From Mycolicibacterium mengxianglii (GTDB lineage Bacteria; Actinomycetota; Actinomycetes; Mycobacteriales; Mycobacteriaceae): a stretch of 64,000 nt of DNA. The stretch's first letter is position 1. The number at the start of each line of letters is the position of its first letter. The notes beneath the pieces are model-generated. The model had not been told where the DNA came from, did not search any database, and saw nothing but the letters and a program-made list of their open reading frames with translations. The DNA is taken from the NCBI RefSeq assembly GCF_015710575.1, contig NZ_CP065373.1:3596001-3660000 (forward strand), given 5' to 3'. A program made the translations under genes and the position numbers. Shown here in pieces: positions 29,532-39,299 of this stretch.

Positions 29532-30269
29532 TCAGCGGGACGCCTTTTTCCGTTCGATGTCGGCCAGAGCCGCAGCGAGTTCGGCACGTTGGGCCGCGGA
29601 GGTGTCCCACGCCAGCTTGCGGTCCTTCACCACCTTCGCCGGTGCGCCCACTGCGATGGAGTAATCAGGGATGACCCCCTTGACCACGGCGTGCGCACCG
29701 AGCACGCAGCCGCGTCCCACCGCGGTGTCGCGCAGCACAGTGACCTTGGCGGCCACCCAGGTGTCCGGGCCGATCCGCACCGGGCCCTTGATGATGCCCT
29801 GGTCCTTGATCGGGGTGTTGATGTCGTCCATCCGATGATCGAAGTCACATACGTAGCACCAGTCGGCCATCAGCACCGAGTCACCCAGCTCGATGTCGAG
29901 GTAGGTGTTGATGACGTTGTCACGGCCCAGCACCACCTTGTCGCCGATCCGCAGCGACCCCTCGTGACAGCGGATGGTGTTCTTGTCGCCGATGTGCACC
30001 CAGCGGCCGATCTCGAGTTGCGACATCTCCGGGGTGGCCTGGATCTCGACGCCCTTGCCCAGGAAGACCATGCCGCGGGTGATGATGTGCGGATTGGCCA
30101 GCTTGAACTTCAGCAGACGCCAGTAGCGGACCAGATACCACGGTGTGTAGGCGCGGTTGGCCAGCACCCACTTCAGCGATGCGCGGGTCAAAAACCGGGC
30201 CTGACGTGGGTCGTGCAGCCGCGAACCCCGCCAACGCTTGTGGATCGGCGCACCCCACATGGTCGTCAT
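29532..30269 (-). CDS. Left-handed beta-helix (hexapeptide) acyltransferase (Rv3034c-like)
   Basis: The 245-residue protein has hexapeptide repeats (IGRWVHIGDKNTIRCHEGSLRIGDKVVLGRDNV... VGRGCVLGAHAVVKGVIPDYSIAVGAPAKVVKDR), the fold of trimeric O-acyltransferases. As Rv3034c it is assigned to acetylation in the methylglucose-lipopolysaccharide pathway. The start at 30269 follows a TAGGCT hexamer by 8 nt. Longer starts exist in frame but lack a promoter or ribosome binding site. Confidence 0.88.
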   Translation of the reverse strand: MTTMWGAPIHKRWRGSRLHDPRQARFLTRASLKWVLANRAYTPWYLVRYWRLLKFKLANPHIITRGMVFLGKGVEIQATPEMSQLEIGRWVHIGDKNTIRCHEGSLRIGDKVVLGRDNVINTYLDIELGDSVLMADWCYVCDFDHRMDDINTPIKDQGIIKGPVRIGPDTWVAAKVTVLRDTAVGRGCVLGAHAVVKGVIPDYSIAVGAPAKVVKDRKLAWDTSAAQRAELAAALADIERKKASR

Positions 30270-30277
30270 GGCCGGAA

Positions 30278-30283
30278 AGCCTA
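30278..30283 (-). promoter_or_regulatory. -10 hexamer TAGGCT for the hexapeptide acyltransferase
   Basis: It ends 8 nt before the ATG at 30269; it is leaderless-type spacing that supports this start. Confidence 0.45.
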
Positions 30284-30360
30284 CGCGAGCGCGTCGACGG
30301 CTCGGGTTACCCTCGGTGGGCTTTCGGGGATCGTGGGATCGACAGAAGGGAACCACACGG

Positions 30361-31659
30361 GTGCACCGGCGATTCGTCACGCTGGCGGTGGCGCTGCTGG
30401 GCGTCGTGCCGCTGTTGATCACGGGCTGCAGCGACGGCGACTCCTGGGTCGAGGTGGCGCCGTCGGCGGGCTGGCCCGCCCAGTACGCCGACGCCGCCAA
30501 CAGCAGCTACACCCCCACCACGGGGGCCGCGGACCTCGAGTTCGCCTGGACCCGGTCGGTCAAGGGCGAACTCGGCGCCGCCGTCGCACTGAACTCCATC
30601 AACGAACTCGCCGCCAACGCGCAGACTCCCGCCGGCTGCTCGCTGATGCTGTGGGAGAACGACAACAACGGCCGTCAGCGGTGGTGCACCCGTCTGATCC
30701 AGGGTGGCGGCTTCGGCGGTCCGCTGCTCGACGGTTTCAACAACGTCTACGTCGGTCAGCCGGGCACGATCCTCTCCTACCCCACCACGCAGTGGATCCG
30801 GTGGCGCAGTCAGGTCATCGGAATGCCGCAGACACCAAGACTTCTCGGCAACGGACAGCTGTTGGTGGTCACTCATCTCGGCCAGGTGCTGGTGTTCGAC
30901 GCCCACCGTGGCACCGTCGACGGCAACCCGGTTGACCTGGTGTCCGACCTCGACCCGCGGGACTCCCAACGGGGCCTGGCCGACTGCGGGCCCGCCCGGT
31001 CCGGCTGCCCCGTGGCCGCGGCGCCGGCGTTCTCGACGGCCTCTCACATGATCGTGTTGGGGGTGTGGCAACCCCGTGCACCGGCGGCGACGCTGGTCGG
31101 CCTGCGTTACCAGCCGGGTCAGAATCCGCTGCTGGCCCGGGCGTGGACCAGTGATGCCGTCACCGACGGGGTGCTCGGCGCGCCGGTGTTGTCCGCCGAC
31201 GGGAACACCGTCTACGTCAACGGCCGGGACCAGCAGTTGTGGGCCCTCGACGCCGCTGACGGAACGGTGAAATGGACTGCGCCACTGGGCTTCCTGGCTC
31301 AGACGCCACCGACGGTAGCCCCGGACGGGTTGATCATCGCCGGCGGCGGGCCCGGTGCCGCGCTGGTCGCCTTCCGCGACGGCGGGGACCGCGGGGAACA
31401 GGTGTGGCGCGACGATGACACTGAGCCGCTGACCACGGCCGGCCGCGCCGGGGATGTCGCCTACACGGTGGTTCGCGACGGCCCCGATGATCGGGGCGGC
31501 CTTGCGCTGGCCGTGTTCGATCCCGAAGACGGCCGCGGCATCAACCGTTATCCGCTGCCGGAGGCCACCGGCTTTCCGGTCGGGGTGTCCATCGGCGCCG
31601 ACCGCCGCGTCGTCGCCGCCACCAGCGATGGCCAGGTGTACAGCTTCGCCCCGGCCTGA
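30361..31659 (+). CDS. PQQ-like beta-propeller lipoprotein (Rv3035-like)
   Basis: The 432-residue exported protein starts at GTG 30361 (HRRFVTLAVALLGVVPLLITGC), a signal peptide with lipobox LITGC at about residue 22. The mature part has repeated propeller blades (GNTVYVNGRDQQLWALDAADGTVKW, LLVVTHLGQVLVFDAHRG) as in BamB or quinoproteins, with no dehydrogenase motif. A GAAGGGA ribosome binding site precedes the GTG. The function, perhaps scaffolding in the cell envelope, is unknown. Confidence 0.85.
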   Translation: MHRRFVTLAVALLGVVPLLITGCSDGDSWVEVAPSAGWPAQYADAANSSYTPTTGAADLEFAWTRSVKGELGAAVALNSINELAANAQTPAGCSLMLWENDNNGRQRWCTRLIQGGGFGGPLLDGFNNVYVGQPGTILSYPTTQWIRWRSQVIGMPQTPRLLGNGQLLVVTHLGQVLVFDAHRGTVDGNPVDLVSDLDPRDSQRGLADCGPARSGCPVAAAPAFSTASHMIVLGVWQPRAPAATLVGLRYQPGQNPLLARAWTSDAVTDGVLGAPVLSADGNTVYVNGRDQQLWALDAADGTVKWTAPLGFLAQTPPTVAPDGLIIAGGGPGAALVAFRDGGDRGEQVWRDDDTEPLTTAGRAGDVAYTVVRDGPDDRGGLALAVFDPEDGRGINRYPLPEATGFPVGVSIGADRRVVAATSDGQVYSFAPA

Positions 31660-31807
31660 CCGGATTCCGCTTCGGATGCGGCGCCGGTGTCAGTAGGCTG
31701 TGTGGTCGCTGTGCGGCCTTACCTGCCTGTGATGGTTGCGTAACACGCGATTTTCATCGGCTTGCGACTATGCGCAGCGGAAAATATCCGACGACGGGCG
31801 GGGCACA

Positions 31808-33355
31808 GTGACCGAATTCCTGAATACCATCAACAGCTACATCTGGAGCAACGCTCTGGTATATCTCTGTCTCGCCGCGGGGGTGTACTTCTCCATCCGT
31901 TCCAGGTTCGTCCAGGTCCGGCAGATACCCGAGATGTTCCGGCTGATGGTCAGAGGTGAGAAATCGCCGGCCGGTGTCTCCTCCTTCCAGGCGCTCACCA
32001 TGTCGCTTGCGGGGCGCGTCGGCACCGGCAACATCGCCGGTGTCGCCACCGCTATCGCGTTCGGTGGACCCGGCGCGATGTTCTGGATGTGGATGGTCGC
32101 GTTCCTGGGCGCATCGACATCCTTTGTCGAATGCACGCTCGGCCAGATCTACAAGATCCGCGACCCCCTCACCGGCGAATACCGCGGCGGCCCCGCCTAT
32201 TACCTCAGCCGGGCATGGGCGCATACCGCGGCCGCTCCGGCCTTCAAGGTGTACGGGTTCGTCTTCGCAGCAGTCACCATGCTGGCCTGCGGCTTGCTCC
32301 TGCCCAGCGTGCAGTCGAACTCGATGGCCGTAGCGATGAACAACGCCTGGGGCATCTCCGAATGGTGGGTGGCGATCGGCACGGTGATCGTGCTTGCTTT
32401 CATCATCATCGGCGGTGTGAAACGCATCGCCACCTTCGCCTCGATCGTGGTGCCGTTCATGGCCATCGTCTACATCCTGCTCTCGCTGATCATCGTGGTC
32501 ATGAATGCCGGCGAGGTGGCGGGCATCATCGGCACCATCTTCTCCAGTGCCTTCGGCCTTGATTCGGCATTCGGCGCCATTGTCGGCTCGGCGGTGATGT
32601 GGGGCGTCAAGCGCGGTATCTACTCCAATGAGGCCGGCCAGGGCACCGGTCCGCATGCTGCTGCCGCCGCGGAGGTGTCACACCCCGCCAAGCAGGGGCT
32701 GGTGCAGGCGTTCGCGGTCTACGTCGACACCCTGTTCATCTGCAGCGCCACCGGCTTCCTCATCCTGTCCACCGGCGCTTACCGGGTGTTCGAGGGCGAG
32801 ACCGCAGATGGCGCTGTCATTGCAGAAGGTGGCCTCCTGCCGGCCGACGTCGCAGTCGGGCCGACTTTCGTTCAGACGGGATTCGACACCCTCTGGAGCG
32901 GCGCGGGCTCGTCATTCGTTGCGATCTCGCTGCTGTTCTTCTGCCTGACCACGCTGATCGCCTACTACTACATGGCGGAGACCAATCTGCGGTTCGTGCT
33001 GGGTACGCACTCAACGGTCAACGTCCCGGTCATCCGCGGCACCGTCGGATCCAACGCCACCCTGCTGCTGCAGGCGCTCGTGCTGGTGTCGGTCGCACTC
33101 GGCGCAGTCTCGACCGCCAGCGAAGCTTGGACACTCGGAGACATCGGCGTGGGTTTGATGGCGTGGCTCAACATCATCGGCATCCTCATCCTGCAGCAGC
33201 CCGCCTACAAAGCCCTACGCGACTACGAAAAGCAACAGAAAGAGGGGGTGAACCCGATCTTCGATCCCGTAGCCCTCGGCATCCCGAATGCGACATTCTG
33301 GGAGACCCGGGATCCGCTGACCGGCAAGGAGCGGATCTCTTCCGCGAATACCTAG
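31808..33355 (+). CDS. Sodium:alanine symporter (AGCS family)
   Basis: The 515-residue membrane protein has about 11 helices and the family signatures GRVGTGNIAGVATAIAFGGPGAMFWMW near residue 75 and SNEAGQGTGPHAAAAA near 275. AGCS carriers take up alanine or glycine with Na+. The start is the GTG at 31808 after GGGCGGGG; an upstream TAGGCT at 31694 could give a leader of about 100 nt. Its stop overlaps the convergent TB22.2-like gene by 4 nt. Confidence 0.92.
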   Translation: MTEFLNTINSYIWSNALVYLCLAAGVYFSIRSRFVQVRQIPEMFRLMVRGEKSPAGVSSFQALTMSLAGRVGTGNIAGVATAIAFGGPGAMFWMWMVAFLGASTSFVECTLGQIYKIRDPLTGEYRGGPAYYLSRAWAHTAAAPAFKVYGFVFAAVTMLACGLLLPSVQSNSMAVAMNNAWGISEWWVAIGTVIVLAFIIIGGVKRIATFASIVVPFMAIVYILLSLIIVVMNAGEVAGIIGTIFSSAFGLDSAFGAIVGSAVMWGVKRGIYSNEAGQGTGPHAAAAAEVSHPAKQGLVQAFAVYVDTLFICSATGFLILSTGAYRVFEGETADGAVIAEGGLLPADVAVGPTFVQTGFDTLWSGAGSSFVAISLLFFCLTTLIAYYYMAETNLRFVLGTHSTVNVPVIRGTVGSNATLLLQALVLVSVALGAVSTASEAWTLGDIGVGLMAWLNIIGILILQQPAYKALRDYEKQQKEGVNPIFDPVALGIPNATFWETRDPLTGKERISSANT

Positions 33356-34044
33356 ACCTGAAGTGGCGGGAGGGCGCTGCGCGGCACGCTGGCCTGCAGC
33401 GCGCCCGCTGCCTCGGGCAACAACTCCCCCTGGCCGAAGTAGAAGATCACGGCGTCGTCGGTGAGGACGAAGTTCTGGTAGTGCGTCGGGTCCAGGCCGT
33501 CAACGACGGGGACGATCGACGGCTGACCCACCTGTTGGCTGAGGGTGCGCATCACGATGGGATAGATGGCCTCCACCGCGTCGGCACCGCCGGGAAACAG
33601 CGTGCCGAAGGTGATGGGCGCCTTTGTCGCGTCGTTGTAGTTGAACGTCTTGTACCAGGTCGAGGGGTGCGCACCTCCCACGTTCTGATACACCTCCAGT
33701 GCCACCGACCGGGTGCCGGTGCTCGGCCGGCCGGTGCTGAAGCGGGTGGACTTGACGTCCAGGGCGTAAGGCCGGTTCCAGTTACCCGGCATCTCGGCGA
33801 CGTTGACGAAACCGTCGCGGGTCTGCGCCAGGTAGTCGGTGAGCGCCATTTCGTCGGGATAGTCCACCGGGAACGTCATGTCGAGCACGTACTGCGGGTC
33901 GGAGATGTGGACCTCGCACATCTGGTCGGCGACCACGCCGCCGCCGAACTCGGCGCACAAGGGCGCGGCCGTGGCCACTGCGGGGCCGACGAGGCCGGCA
34001 CCGGAGAGCATGACAGCGGTAGCGGCGACCACCAGTGTGCGCAT
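33352..34044 (-). CDS. Secreted DUF3298/RsiV-type protein (TB22.2, Rv3036c-like)
   Basis: The 230-residue exported protein has a signal peptide (MRTLVVAATAVMLSGAGLVG..., cleavage near ATAAP) and a beta-rich domain with GGAHPSTWYKTFNYNDATK, the usual DUF3298 motif, followed by ITFGTLFPGG. I recall Rv3036c as the secreted antigen TB22.2, with esterase activity reported, but no classical lipase GxSxG is visible here. The ATG at 34044 follows AAGGA. The gene may be in the unit formed with 34122-36256. Confidence 0.85.
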   Translation of the reverse strand: MRTLVVAATAVMLSGAGLVGPAVATAAPLCAEFGGGVVADQMCEVHISDPQYVLDMTFPVDYPDEMALTDYLAQTRDGFVNVAEMPGNWNRPYALDVKSTRFSTGRPSTGTRSVALEVYQNVGGAHPSTWYKTFNYNDATKAPITFGTLFPGGADAVEAIYPIVMRTLSQQVGQPSIVPVVDGLDPTHYQNFVLTDDAVIFYFGQGELLPEAAGALQASVPRSALPPLQV

Positions 34045-34121
34045 CGCGGTTATTCCTTGCTGACCAGGGGTGCGCAGAGAGCACCGGCGCCCGACAACGA
34101 ATGTGCCCACAGCGTACGTCG

Positions 34122-35348
34122 CTAACGCGACGCCCGGCAGACGAATGCGCTGGCCCGGCTGTCGCGGCCCGTCCCGATCCGGGTGATCACCACCGACAGC
34201 GCCTGGGATCCCCGCAGCCTCAGCCGGCGTCGCAGGGCATCCGGATCGACCCCGACCCCACGCACCAGGATCTCCAGCGCCCCGCAGTCGAGGGCCGAAA
34301 GTGCTTGCCGCAACTTCTTTTCCGTGAACGGAAGCTGGTCGAGGACTTCGAATCCGCGCATCCCGTCCGGCACCGTGTCGCCGGTGAGGTAAGCGATATC
34401 ACGGTCGAGTTGCCACAGTCGGTGTCGGGCGGCGTACTGGCGCACCAGTCCGGCTCGCACCACGGCCCCATCCGGATCGACGATCCAGCGGCCCGCCGGC
34501 CCCACGGCGCAGTCGTCGGGGTCCGCGTCGGTGAGCTGCTCGCCGGTATCGAGCACCGACGCCCGCCGCCGCACCCCCGCCTGGGTCAGACCGCCACCCC
34601 ACAAGCACGCCTCCCGAACGGACCCACCGAGCGAGGTCACCTCGATCTCACCGGCGAAGCCCATCTCGGCGATGGCCGCGAAGTCGACCCCGGGGGCCAC
34701 TTTCACCACCAGATCGCGTCCTCGGTACACCTCCAGCACCTGGTCCAGACCTGGGGTGTAGGCCTTGGGATCGAAGCGCCGCGACCCGCCGCTGCGGCGT
34801 GCCGGGTCGACGATCACGACGGTATCGGCGGTGATGGGCCGCAGTGCATCCGCGCGGCACAGCAGTGGCCCCGCGGCGCCGAGATTGTGCCGGGCCATCG
34901 CCAGCCGGACGGGGTCGATATCGCTGCCGACGAGGACGTCGGCGACGCCCTGCAGTGCGGCCAGCTCGGTGCCGATCGAGCAGGTGGCGTCGTGCACGGC
35001 CCGCCCGGCCAACCTGCGGCCGCGGTGTTCGGCCACTGCCGAGGCGGTCGCCTGCTGCAGTGCTTCATCGGTGAACAGCCACCCCGCTGCGCCAGGCAGC
35101 TTGGCAGCGGCCCGGCGGCGCAGCAGCGTGGTCTCGATCAGTGCGGGAGCGCGTTCCCCATAGCGGGCGCGCACAGCGGCCACCGCCGCCACCCGGTCGG
35201 TAAGCGGCAGTTCAGCGACCTCCGCCAGCGCGGCGACCCCCTCGTCCGACGTCAGGTAACCGACGTCGGCGAGGGTGAACGTCAGGACGGCTTTACCCCG
35301 GTGACCATGACGTTGTAGAACCAGCCCTTCGGCACGACATGGCGCCAC
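34122..35348 (-). CDS. THUMP-like class I SAM methyltransferase (Rv3037c-like)
   Basis: The protein has SAM-binding features HDATCSIGTELAALQGVADVLVGSDIDPVRLAMARHN and the DPAR motif in VIVDPARRSGG, as in RNA-type or THUMP-linked methyltransferases. It sits in the block equivalent to the methylglucose-lipopolysaccharide locus. The start is uncertain: similarity seems to begin at LTFTLADVGYLTSDEG, whose first codon is CTG at 35285, overlapping the upstream stop. The first ordinary start is the ATG at 35348, inside the upstream gene; I used it and give the full frame. Confidence 0.75.
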   Translation of the reverse strand: MAPCRAEGLVLQRHGHRGKAVLTFTLADVGYLTSDEGVAALAEVAELPLTDRVAAVAAVRARYGERAPALIETTLLRRRAAAKLPGAAGWLFTDEALQQATASAVAEHRGRRLAGRAVHDATCSIGTELAALQGVADVLVGSDIDPVRLAMARHNLGAAGPLLCRADALRPITADTVVIVDPARRSGGSRRFDPKAYTPGLDQVLEVYRGRDLVVKVAPGVDFAAIAEMGFAGEIEVTSLGGSVREACLWGGGLTQAGVRRRASVLDTGEQLTDADPDDCAVGPAGRWIVDPDGAVVRAGLVRQYAARHRLWQLDRDIAYLTGDTVPDGMRGFEVLDQLPFTEKKLRQALSALDCGALEILVRGVGVDPDALRRRLRLRGSQALSVVITRIGTGRDSRASAFVCRASR

Positions 35349-36256
35349 ACATTGGAATCCACCCAGCTCAGGGTGGTCCAGCCGCCGAAGGCGAACTTCG
35401 CCCAGCCCCAGCCCAGCTTGCCCGGCGGCACGGTCGACTCGAAGGTGCGCACCGGCCAGCCCAACATCGCGGCGGTGAACTCTTCGCTGGCGGTCTCGAC
35501 CTGGACCGCACCGGCGTTGGTGGCCATCTTCTCCAGGTCAGCCGGATCGAAGGTGTGCAGGTCGACGATCCACTCCAGCGCGGCTGCCCGGGAGTTCTCG
35601 TCGAGCTCCTCCTGGGGCCGGCGCCAGCTGCTCAAAAACGGCAGCTTCATGGCTGCCACGGTGGTCTTCCAGGTCAGGTCCGCGAGCCGGCGAGCGTAGG
35701 TGTTACCCACCGTGGTCGGCTCCCCGGCGAACACGAACCGGCCCCCCGGCTTGAGCACCCGGACGACTTCGCGCAGCGACAGTTCGACGTCCGGGATGTG
35801 GTGCAGCACCGCGTGACCGACCACGAGATCGAAGGTGTTGTCCTCGTAAGGGATGCCTTCGGCGTCGGCAACCCGGCCGTCGATGTCGAGTCCGAGGGCC
35901 TGGCCGTTGCGGGTGGCCACCTTCACCATGCCGGGCGACAGATCGGTCACCGACCCGCGGCGGGCCACCCCGGCCTGGATCAGATTCAGCAGGAAGAATC
36001 CGGTGCCACACCCCAGCTCGAGGGCCCGGTCGTAGGGCAGTTCGCGCTGCACGGTCTCAGGGACGATGGCGTCGAACCGGCCACGGGCGTACTCCACGCA
36101 GCGCTGGTCGTAGGAGATCGACCACTTGTCGTCGTAGGACTCGGCTTCCCAGTCGTGATACAGCACCTGGGCCAGCTTGGTGTCGTGGCGGGCAGCTTCG
36201 ACCTGCTCCGCGGTGGCGTGCGGGTTGGGGGCCGGGCTTTCGTGCGTGCTCGTCAT
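35282..36256 (-). CDS. SAM-dependent methyltransferase (Rv3038c-like)
   Basis: The 324-residue class I methyltransferase has ALELGCGTGFFLLNLIQAG (motif I, about residue 75), VTDLSPGMVKVA, VGHAVLHHIPD and LKPGGRFVFAGEP. The C-terminal 120 residues contain amphipathic helices that may sit on a membrane surface. The substrate is unknown; the UbiE-like pattern suggests a lipid or quinone-like acceptor. The ATG at 36256 has its own TAGGCT promoter element inside the end of echA17. Confidence 0.85.
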   Translation of the reverse strand: MTSTHESPAPNPHATAEQVEAARHDTKLAQVLYHDWEAESYDDKWSISYDQRCVEYARGRFDAIVPETVQRELPYDRALELGCGTGFFLLNLIQAGVARRGSVTDLSPGMVKVATRNGQALGLDIDGRVADAEGIPYEDNTFDLVVGHAVLHHIPDVELSLREVVRVLKPGGRFVFAGEPTTVGNTYARRLADLTWKTTVAAMKLPFLSSWRRPQEELDENSRAAALEWIVDLHTFDPADLEKMATNAGAVQVETASEEFTAAMLGWPVRTFESTVPPGKLGWGWAKFAFGGWTTLSWVDSNVWRHVVPKGWFYNVMVTGVKPS

Positions 36257-36263
36257 GGAGGGC

Positions 36264-36269
36264 AGCCTA
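36264..36269 (-). promoter_or_regulatory. -10 hexamer TAGGCT over the echA17 stop codon
   Basis: The TAG of this hexamer is also the stop codon of echA17. It ends 7 nt before the methyltransferase ATG, giving an internal leaderless promoter within the gene chain. Confidence 0.45.
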
Positions 36270-37034
36270 ACGCGCGGGGCTGTCGACCTGTCCGGCGGCG
36301 AATACCTCGACGTAGCGTCGCTGCTCGTCGGCAACGCGGGTGGACCGGTCGGTGTCGCCCAATTGGAAGGACCCGTCGATCACCGCCTTGGCCGCGGCCA
36401 GGGCCTCCGTGGGAGCGTCGACGAAGCGCTGCGCCCACCGCATCGCCCCGTCGAACACGTGGTCCGGAGCCACCAGCTCGTCGACCAGACCCAGGGCTAC
36501 GGCCTCTTTCGCGTCGACGAAGCGACCGCTGAACACCAGTTCTTTGGCGCGGCTGACTCCGACCGTGCGGGCCAGCCGGGCCATCCCGCCCCCGCCGGGG
36601 ATCAGTCCGGCCAGGATCTCGGTGGCACCGACCTTCACGTTGTCGCCGCTGACCCGCCAGTCGGCGGCCAGCGCCAGGGTCAGCCCGGCGCCCAGCGCGT
36701 AACCGGTGACGGCGGCAACGGTCGGCTTCGGGATGGCGGCGACGGCCTCGATCGCGTCGTGGCGCACCTGCGCTGCCGCCCCGGCCTCGTCGGGAGTCAG
36801 CGTCTGGAGTTCCGGGACGTCGTCTCCCACGGAGAAGATCTCATGCCCACCGAACAGGATGACCGCCGTGATGTCGCTGCGGCCGGAAACCTCGGCGGCC
36901 GCGTCGGTGAGTTCGCGGTACACCTGGCGGGTCAAGGCGTTGTTCGGCGGCCTGGACAGCAAGATCGTGCCGACACCGGGGAACTCGGCGTTGGTGTGGA
37001 CAGTGACGAACTCACTGTCGAATTCGCGTGTCAC
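36267..37034 (-). CDS. echA17: Enoyl-CoA hydratase/isomerase family protein (EchA17-like)
   Basis: The 255-residue crotonase-fold protein has the oxyanion-hole regions [14 protein letters not shown] and [18 protein letters not shown], then [16 protein letters not shown]. The two positions that are usually Glu in active hydratases lie in the last block (GGGGM region), where the first is replaced, so hydratase activity is uncertain. It overlaps the Nudix gene upstream by 4 nt. The symbol follows position and similarity to Rv3039c. Confidence 0.88.
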   Translation of the reverse strand: MTREFDSEFVTVHTNAEFPGVGTILLSRPPNNALTRQVYRELTDAAAEVSGRSDITAVILFGGHEIFSVGDDVPELQTLTPDEAGAAAQVRHDAIEAVAAIPKPTVAAVTGYALGAGLTLALAADWRVSGDNVKVGATEILAGLIPGGGGMARLARTVGVSRAKELVFSGRFVDAKEAVALGLVDELVAPDHVFDGAMRWAQRFVDAPTEALAAAKAVIDGSFQLGDTDRSTRVADEQRRYVEVFAAGQVDSPAR

Positions 37035-37846
37035 GGAGCGCGTCCGGCGCGGGCGGCGTTGTAGCGCTCACTGTTGAAGAACTCGATCCCCCAGTTACCG
37101 CGGCCCAGGTTCAGCGTCGGCTGGATGGGCTGGATGGGTCGTTCGTCGGCGAGCACGTCGGCGACGGTGCGCCCCGTCAGGGAATCCAACTGCGCCCAAG
37201 TGGGCGGCAGCAGGAAGGTGCGCTGGGCCGTGAAATCGTCGAGCGCCTGCTGCGGCGTCGCCCATCCGACCTTGTCCGACTCGGTGTTCTCCCCGTCGGC
37301 GCGTTGCCCGTCGGGTAGAGCGGCGACGAAGAAGAAGGTGTCGTAGCGGCGGGTGCGCTCCTCTTCGGGGGTGATCCAGTTGGCCCACGGTCGCAGCAGA
37401 TCGGCGCGCAGCATCAGGCCTTCGCGACGGAGGAACTCGCCGAAAGACAGCGTGTTATCAGCCAGCGCATGTCGGGCATCGCGGTACACGCTGGCGTCGT
37501 CGACGATCATGTCCGGGTCGTCGGCGGCCCCGGCGAACAACACCCCGGATTCCTCGAAGGTTTCCCGCGCTGCCGCACACACCAGGGCCAGTGCCAGGTC
37601 CTCATCGACTCCGAACCGCTTTGCCCACCACGACGGAGGTGGACCGTGCCAGTTGATGTCGGCATTACGGTCGCGGTCGTCGACCCCGCCCCCGGGGAAG
37701 ACGATGACGCCGCCGACGAATTCCATGGCCCGGTGCCGCCGCATCAGGAACACTTCACTGCCGTCCGGCGCCTCGCGCAGCAGCATCACCGTTGCGGCCG
37801 GCCGGGTCGGCAGCGGAACGTGGGACTGCTCCGGGTTCTCGGTCAT
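37031..37846 (-). CDS. Nudix hydrolase (Rv3040c-like, NUDT19-type)
   Basis: The 271-residue Nudix protein splits its signature: [10 protein letters not shown], then a 35-residue insertion with [18 protein letters not shown], then [16 protein letters not shown], which holds the metal-binding REXXEE-like helix. This insertion is usual in the NUDT7/19-type subfamily that can hydrolyse CoA derivatives. It overlaps echA17 and the ABC gene by 4 nt, consistent with a role in acyl-CoA turnover. Confidence 0.9.
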   Translation of the reverse strand: MTENPEQSHVPLPTRPAATVMLLREAPDGSEVFLMRRHRAMEFVGGVIVFPGGGVDDRDRNADINWHGPPPSWWAKRFGVDEDLALALVCAAARETFEESGVLFAGAADDPDMIVDDASVYRDARHALADNTLSFGEFLRREGLMLRADLLRPWANWITPEEERTRRYDTFFFVAALPDGQRADGENTESDKVGWATPQQALDDFTAQRTFLLPPTWAQLDSLTGRTVADVLADERPIQPIQPTLNLGRGNWGIEFFNSERYNAARAGRAP

Positions 37847-38682
37847 ACGCGTCTCCGATGTGCGGCGCGGCTACGGATCCGCCGCGCGAAGTAGCGGCCG
37901 TCGATGACGTCGAGTGCGATCGACTGGCCGAATGCCTTGGACAGGTTCTCCGCAGTCAACACCTCCGACAGCAGGCCACCCGCGACCACCTGACCTTCGG
38001 CGAGAATGAGCGCGTGCGAGAAGCCCGGCGGGATCTCCTCGACGTGGTGGGTGACCAAGACCATGGCAGGCGCCTCGGGGTCGGCGGCCAGGTCGGCCAA
38101 CCGGGCCACCAGTTCCTCCCGACCGCCGAGGTCCAGCCCCGCAGCGGGTTCGTCGAGCAGCAGCAGTTCCGGATCGGTCATCAACGAGCGGGCGATCAAC
38201 ACCCGTTTGCGCTCCCCTTCGCTCAACGTCCCGTAGGTGCGCTCGGCGAGGTGCTCGGCGCCGATGCTCTCCAGCATGTCAACGGCCTGGGCGTAGTCGA
38301 CGTCTTCGTAGGACTCCCGCCACCGGCCCAGCACCGCGTAGCCCGCCGAGACCACCAGGTCGCGGACCACCTCGTCATCGGGAATGCGTTGCGACAGAGC
38401 TGAACTCGATAGACCCACTCGGGCCCGCAGCTCTGACATGTCGACCCGCCCCAGGCGTTCGCCGAGTACGTACGCCTGACCCGTGGACGGGTACTCCATC
38501 GCCGCGGCGATACGGAGCAGCGAGGTCTTACCCGCACCGTTGGGTCCGATCACGACCCAGCGCTCATCGAGTTCGACCTGCCAGGACACCGGGCCCACCA
38601 GCACTCGCCCACCGCGGCGGATCGAGACCTTTCGGAAATCGATCAGCAGGTCGGGGTCGGTGGGGTCGTCTGCGTCGGACAC
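37843..38682 (-). CDS. ABC transporter-type ATPase (Rv3041c-like)
   Basis: The 279-residue ATPase has Walker A GPNGAGKTS, signature LSEGERKR, Walker B LLLLDEPAAGLD and switch VTHHVEEI. No permease is adjacent. The start is GTG 38682 (SDADDPTDPDLL), 40 nt inside the upstream yczE gene, and the stop overlaps the Nudix start. Its partner is unknown. Confidence 0.92.
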   Translation of the reverse strand: MSDADDPTDPDLLIDFRKVSIRRGGRVLVGPVSWQVELDERWVVIGPNGAGKTSLLRIAAAMEYPSTGQAYVLGERLGRVDMSELRARVGLSSSALSQRIPDDEVVRDLVVSAGYAVLGRWRESYEDVDYAQAVDMLESIGAEHLAERTYGTLSEGERKRVLIARSLMTDPELLLLDEPAAGLDLGGREELVARLADLAADPEAPAMVLVTHHVEEIPPGFSHALILAEGQVVAGGLLSEVLTAENLSKAFGQSIALDVIDGRYFARRIRSRAAHRRRV

Positions 38683-39299
38683 TCCGTCATGGTAGTCATG
38701 CGCTCCCTGGACCCGAACTCTCCGAGCACGCGCGTCGGCGCGATTCGCAGGAACAGCTGCACCAGCGGGCCGATCCCGAATGCGTACACCACGGTGCCGA
38801 CCCCGACGTTGCCACCGAGCAGCCAACCGGTCGCCAGCACTGTTGCCTCGATCGTGGTGCGTACCAATCGCACTGACCATCCGGTACGGGCGACCAGACC
38901 CGTCATCAACCCGTCCCGGGGTCCCGGGCCCAGCCCCGCGCCGATGTAGAGCACGGTGCTGACCGCGTTGAGCACCACTGCGCCAAGCATCATCGTGACG
39001 CGCACCGGTAGCGAGGTCGGTGTGGGCAGCACCGCCAGAGCGGCGTCGACGGTGATGGCGATGACGATGACGTTGGCGACGGTGCCGACGCCGGGTCGGG
39101 TGCGCAGCGGGATCCACGCGAGCAGTACCGCCACTCCCACCACCGCAGAAGCGATGCCGATGGTCATGCCGGTGTGGCGGGCCAGCCCCTGGTGGAAGAC
39201 GTCCCAGGGGTCCAGCCCCACTCCGGCGCGCACCATCACCGCCATGGAGATGCCGTAGCCGAGCAGCCCCAGCAGCAGTACGGCCAGTCGGACCCTCAC
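38643..39299 (-). CDS. YczE/YitT-type integral membrane protein
   Basis: The 218-residue protein has five or so hydrophobic segments (LAVLLLGLLGYGISMAVMV at the start, WLLGGNVGVGTVVYAFGIGPL near the end) and conserved AGVGLDPWDVFHQG and GAGLGPGPRDGLM. YczE proteins are typically encoded divergently from a MocR-type regulator, as here, and may export or sense a compound. The start is GTG 39299, overlapping the stop of the small gene upstream (GTGA). The C-terminus overlaps the ABC gene by 40 nt. Confidence 0.85.
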   Translation of the reverse strand: MRVRLAVLLLGLLGYGISMAVMVRAGVGLDPWDVFHQGLARHTGMTIGIASAVVGVAVLLAWIPLRTRPGVGTVANVIVIAITVDAALAVLPTPTSLPVRVTMMLGAVVLNAVSTVLYIGAGLGPGPRDGLMTGLVARTGWSVRLVRTTIEATVLATGWLLGGNVGVGTVVYAFGIGPLVQLFLRIAPTRVLGEFGSRERMTTMTECPTQTTPPTPTC

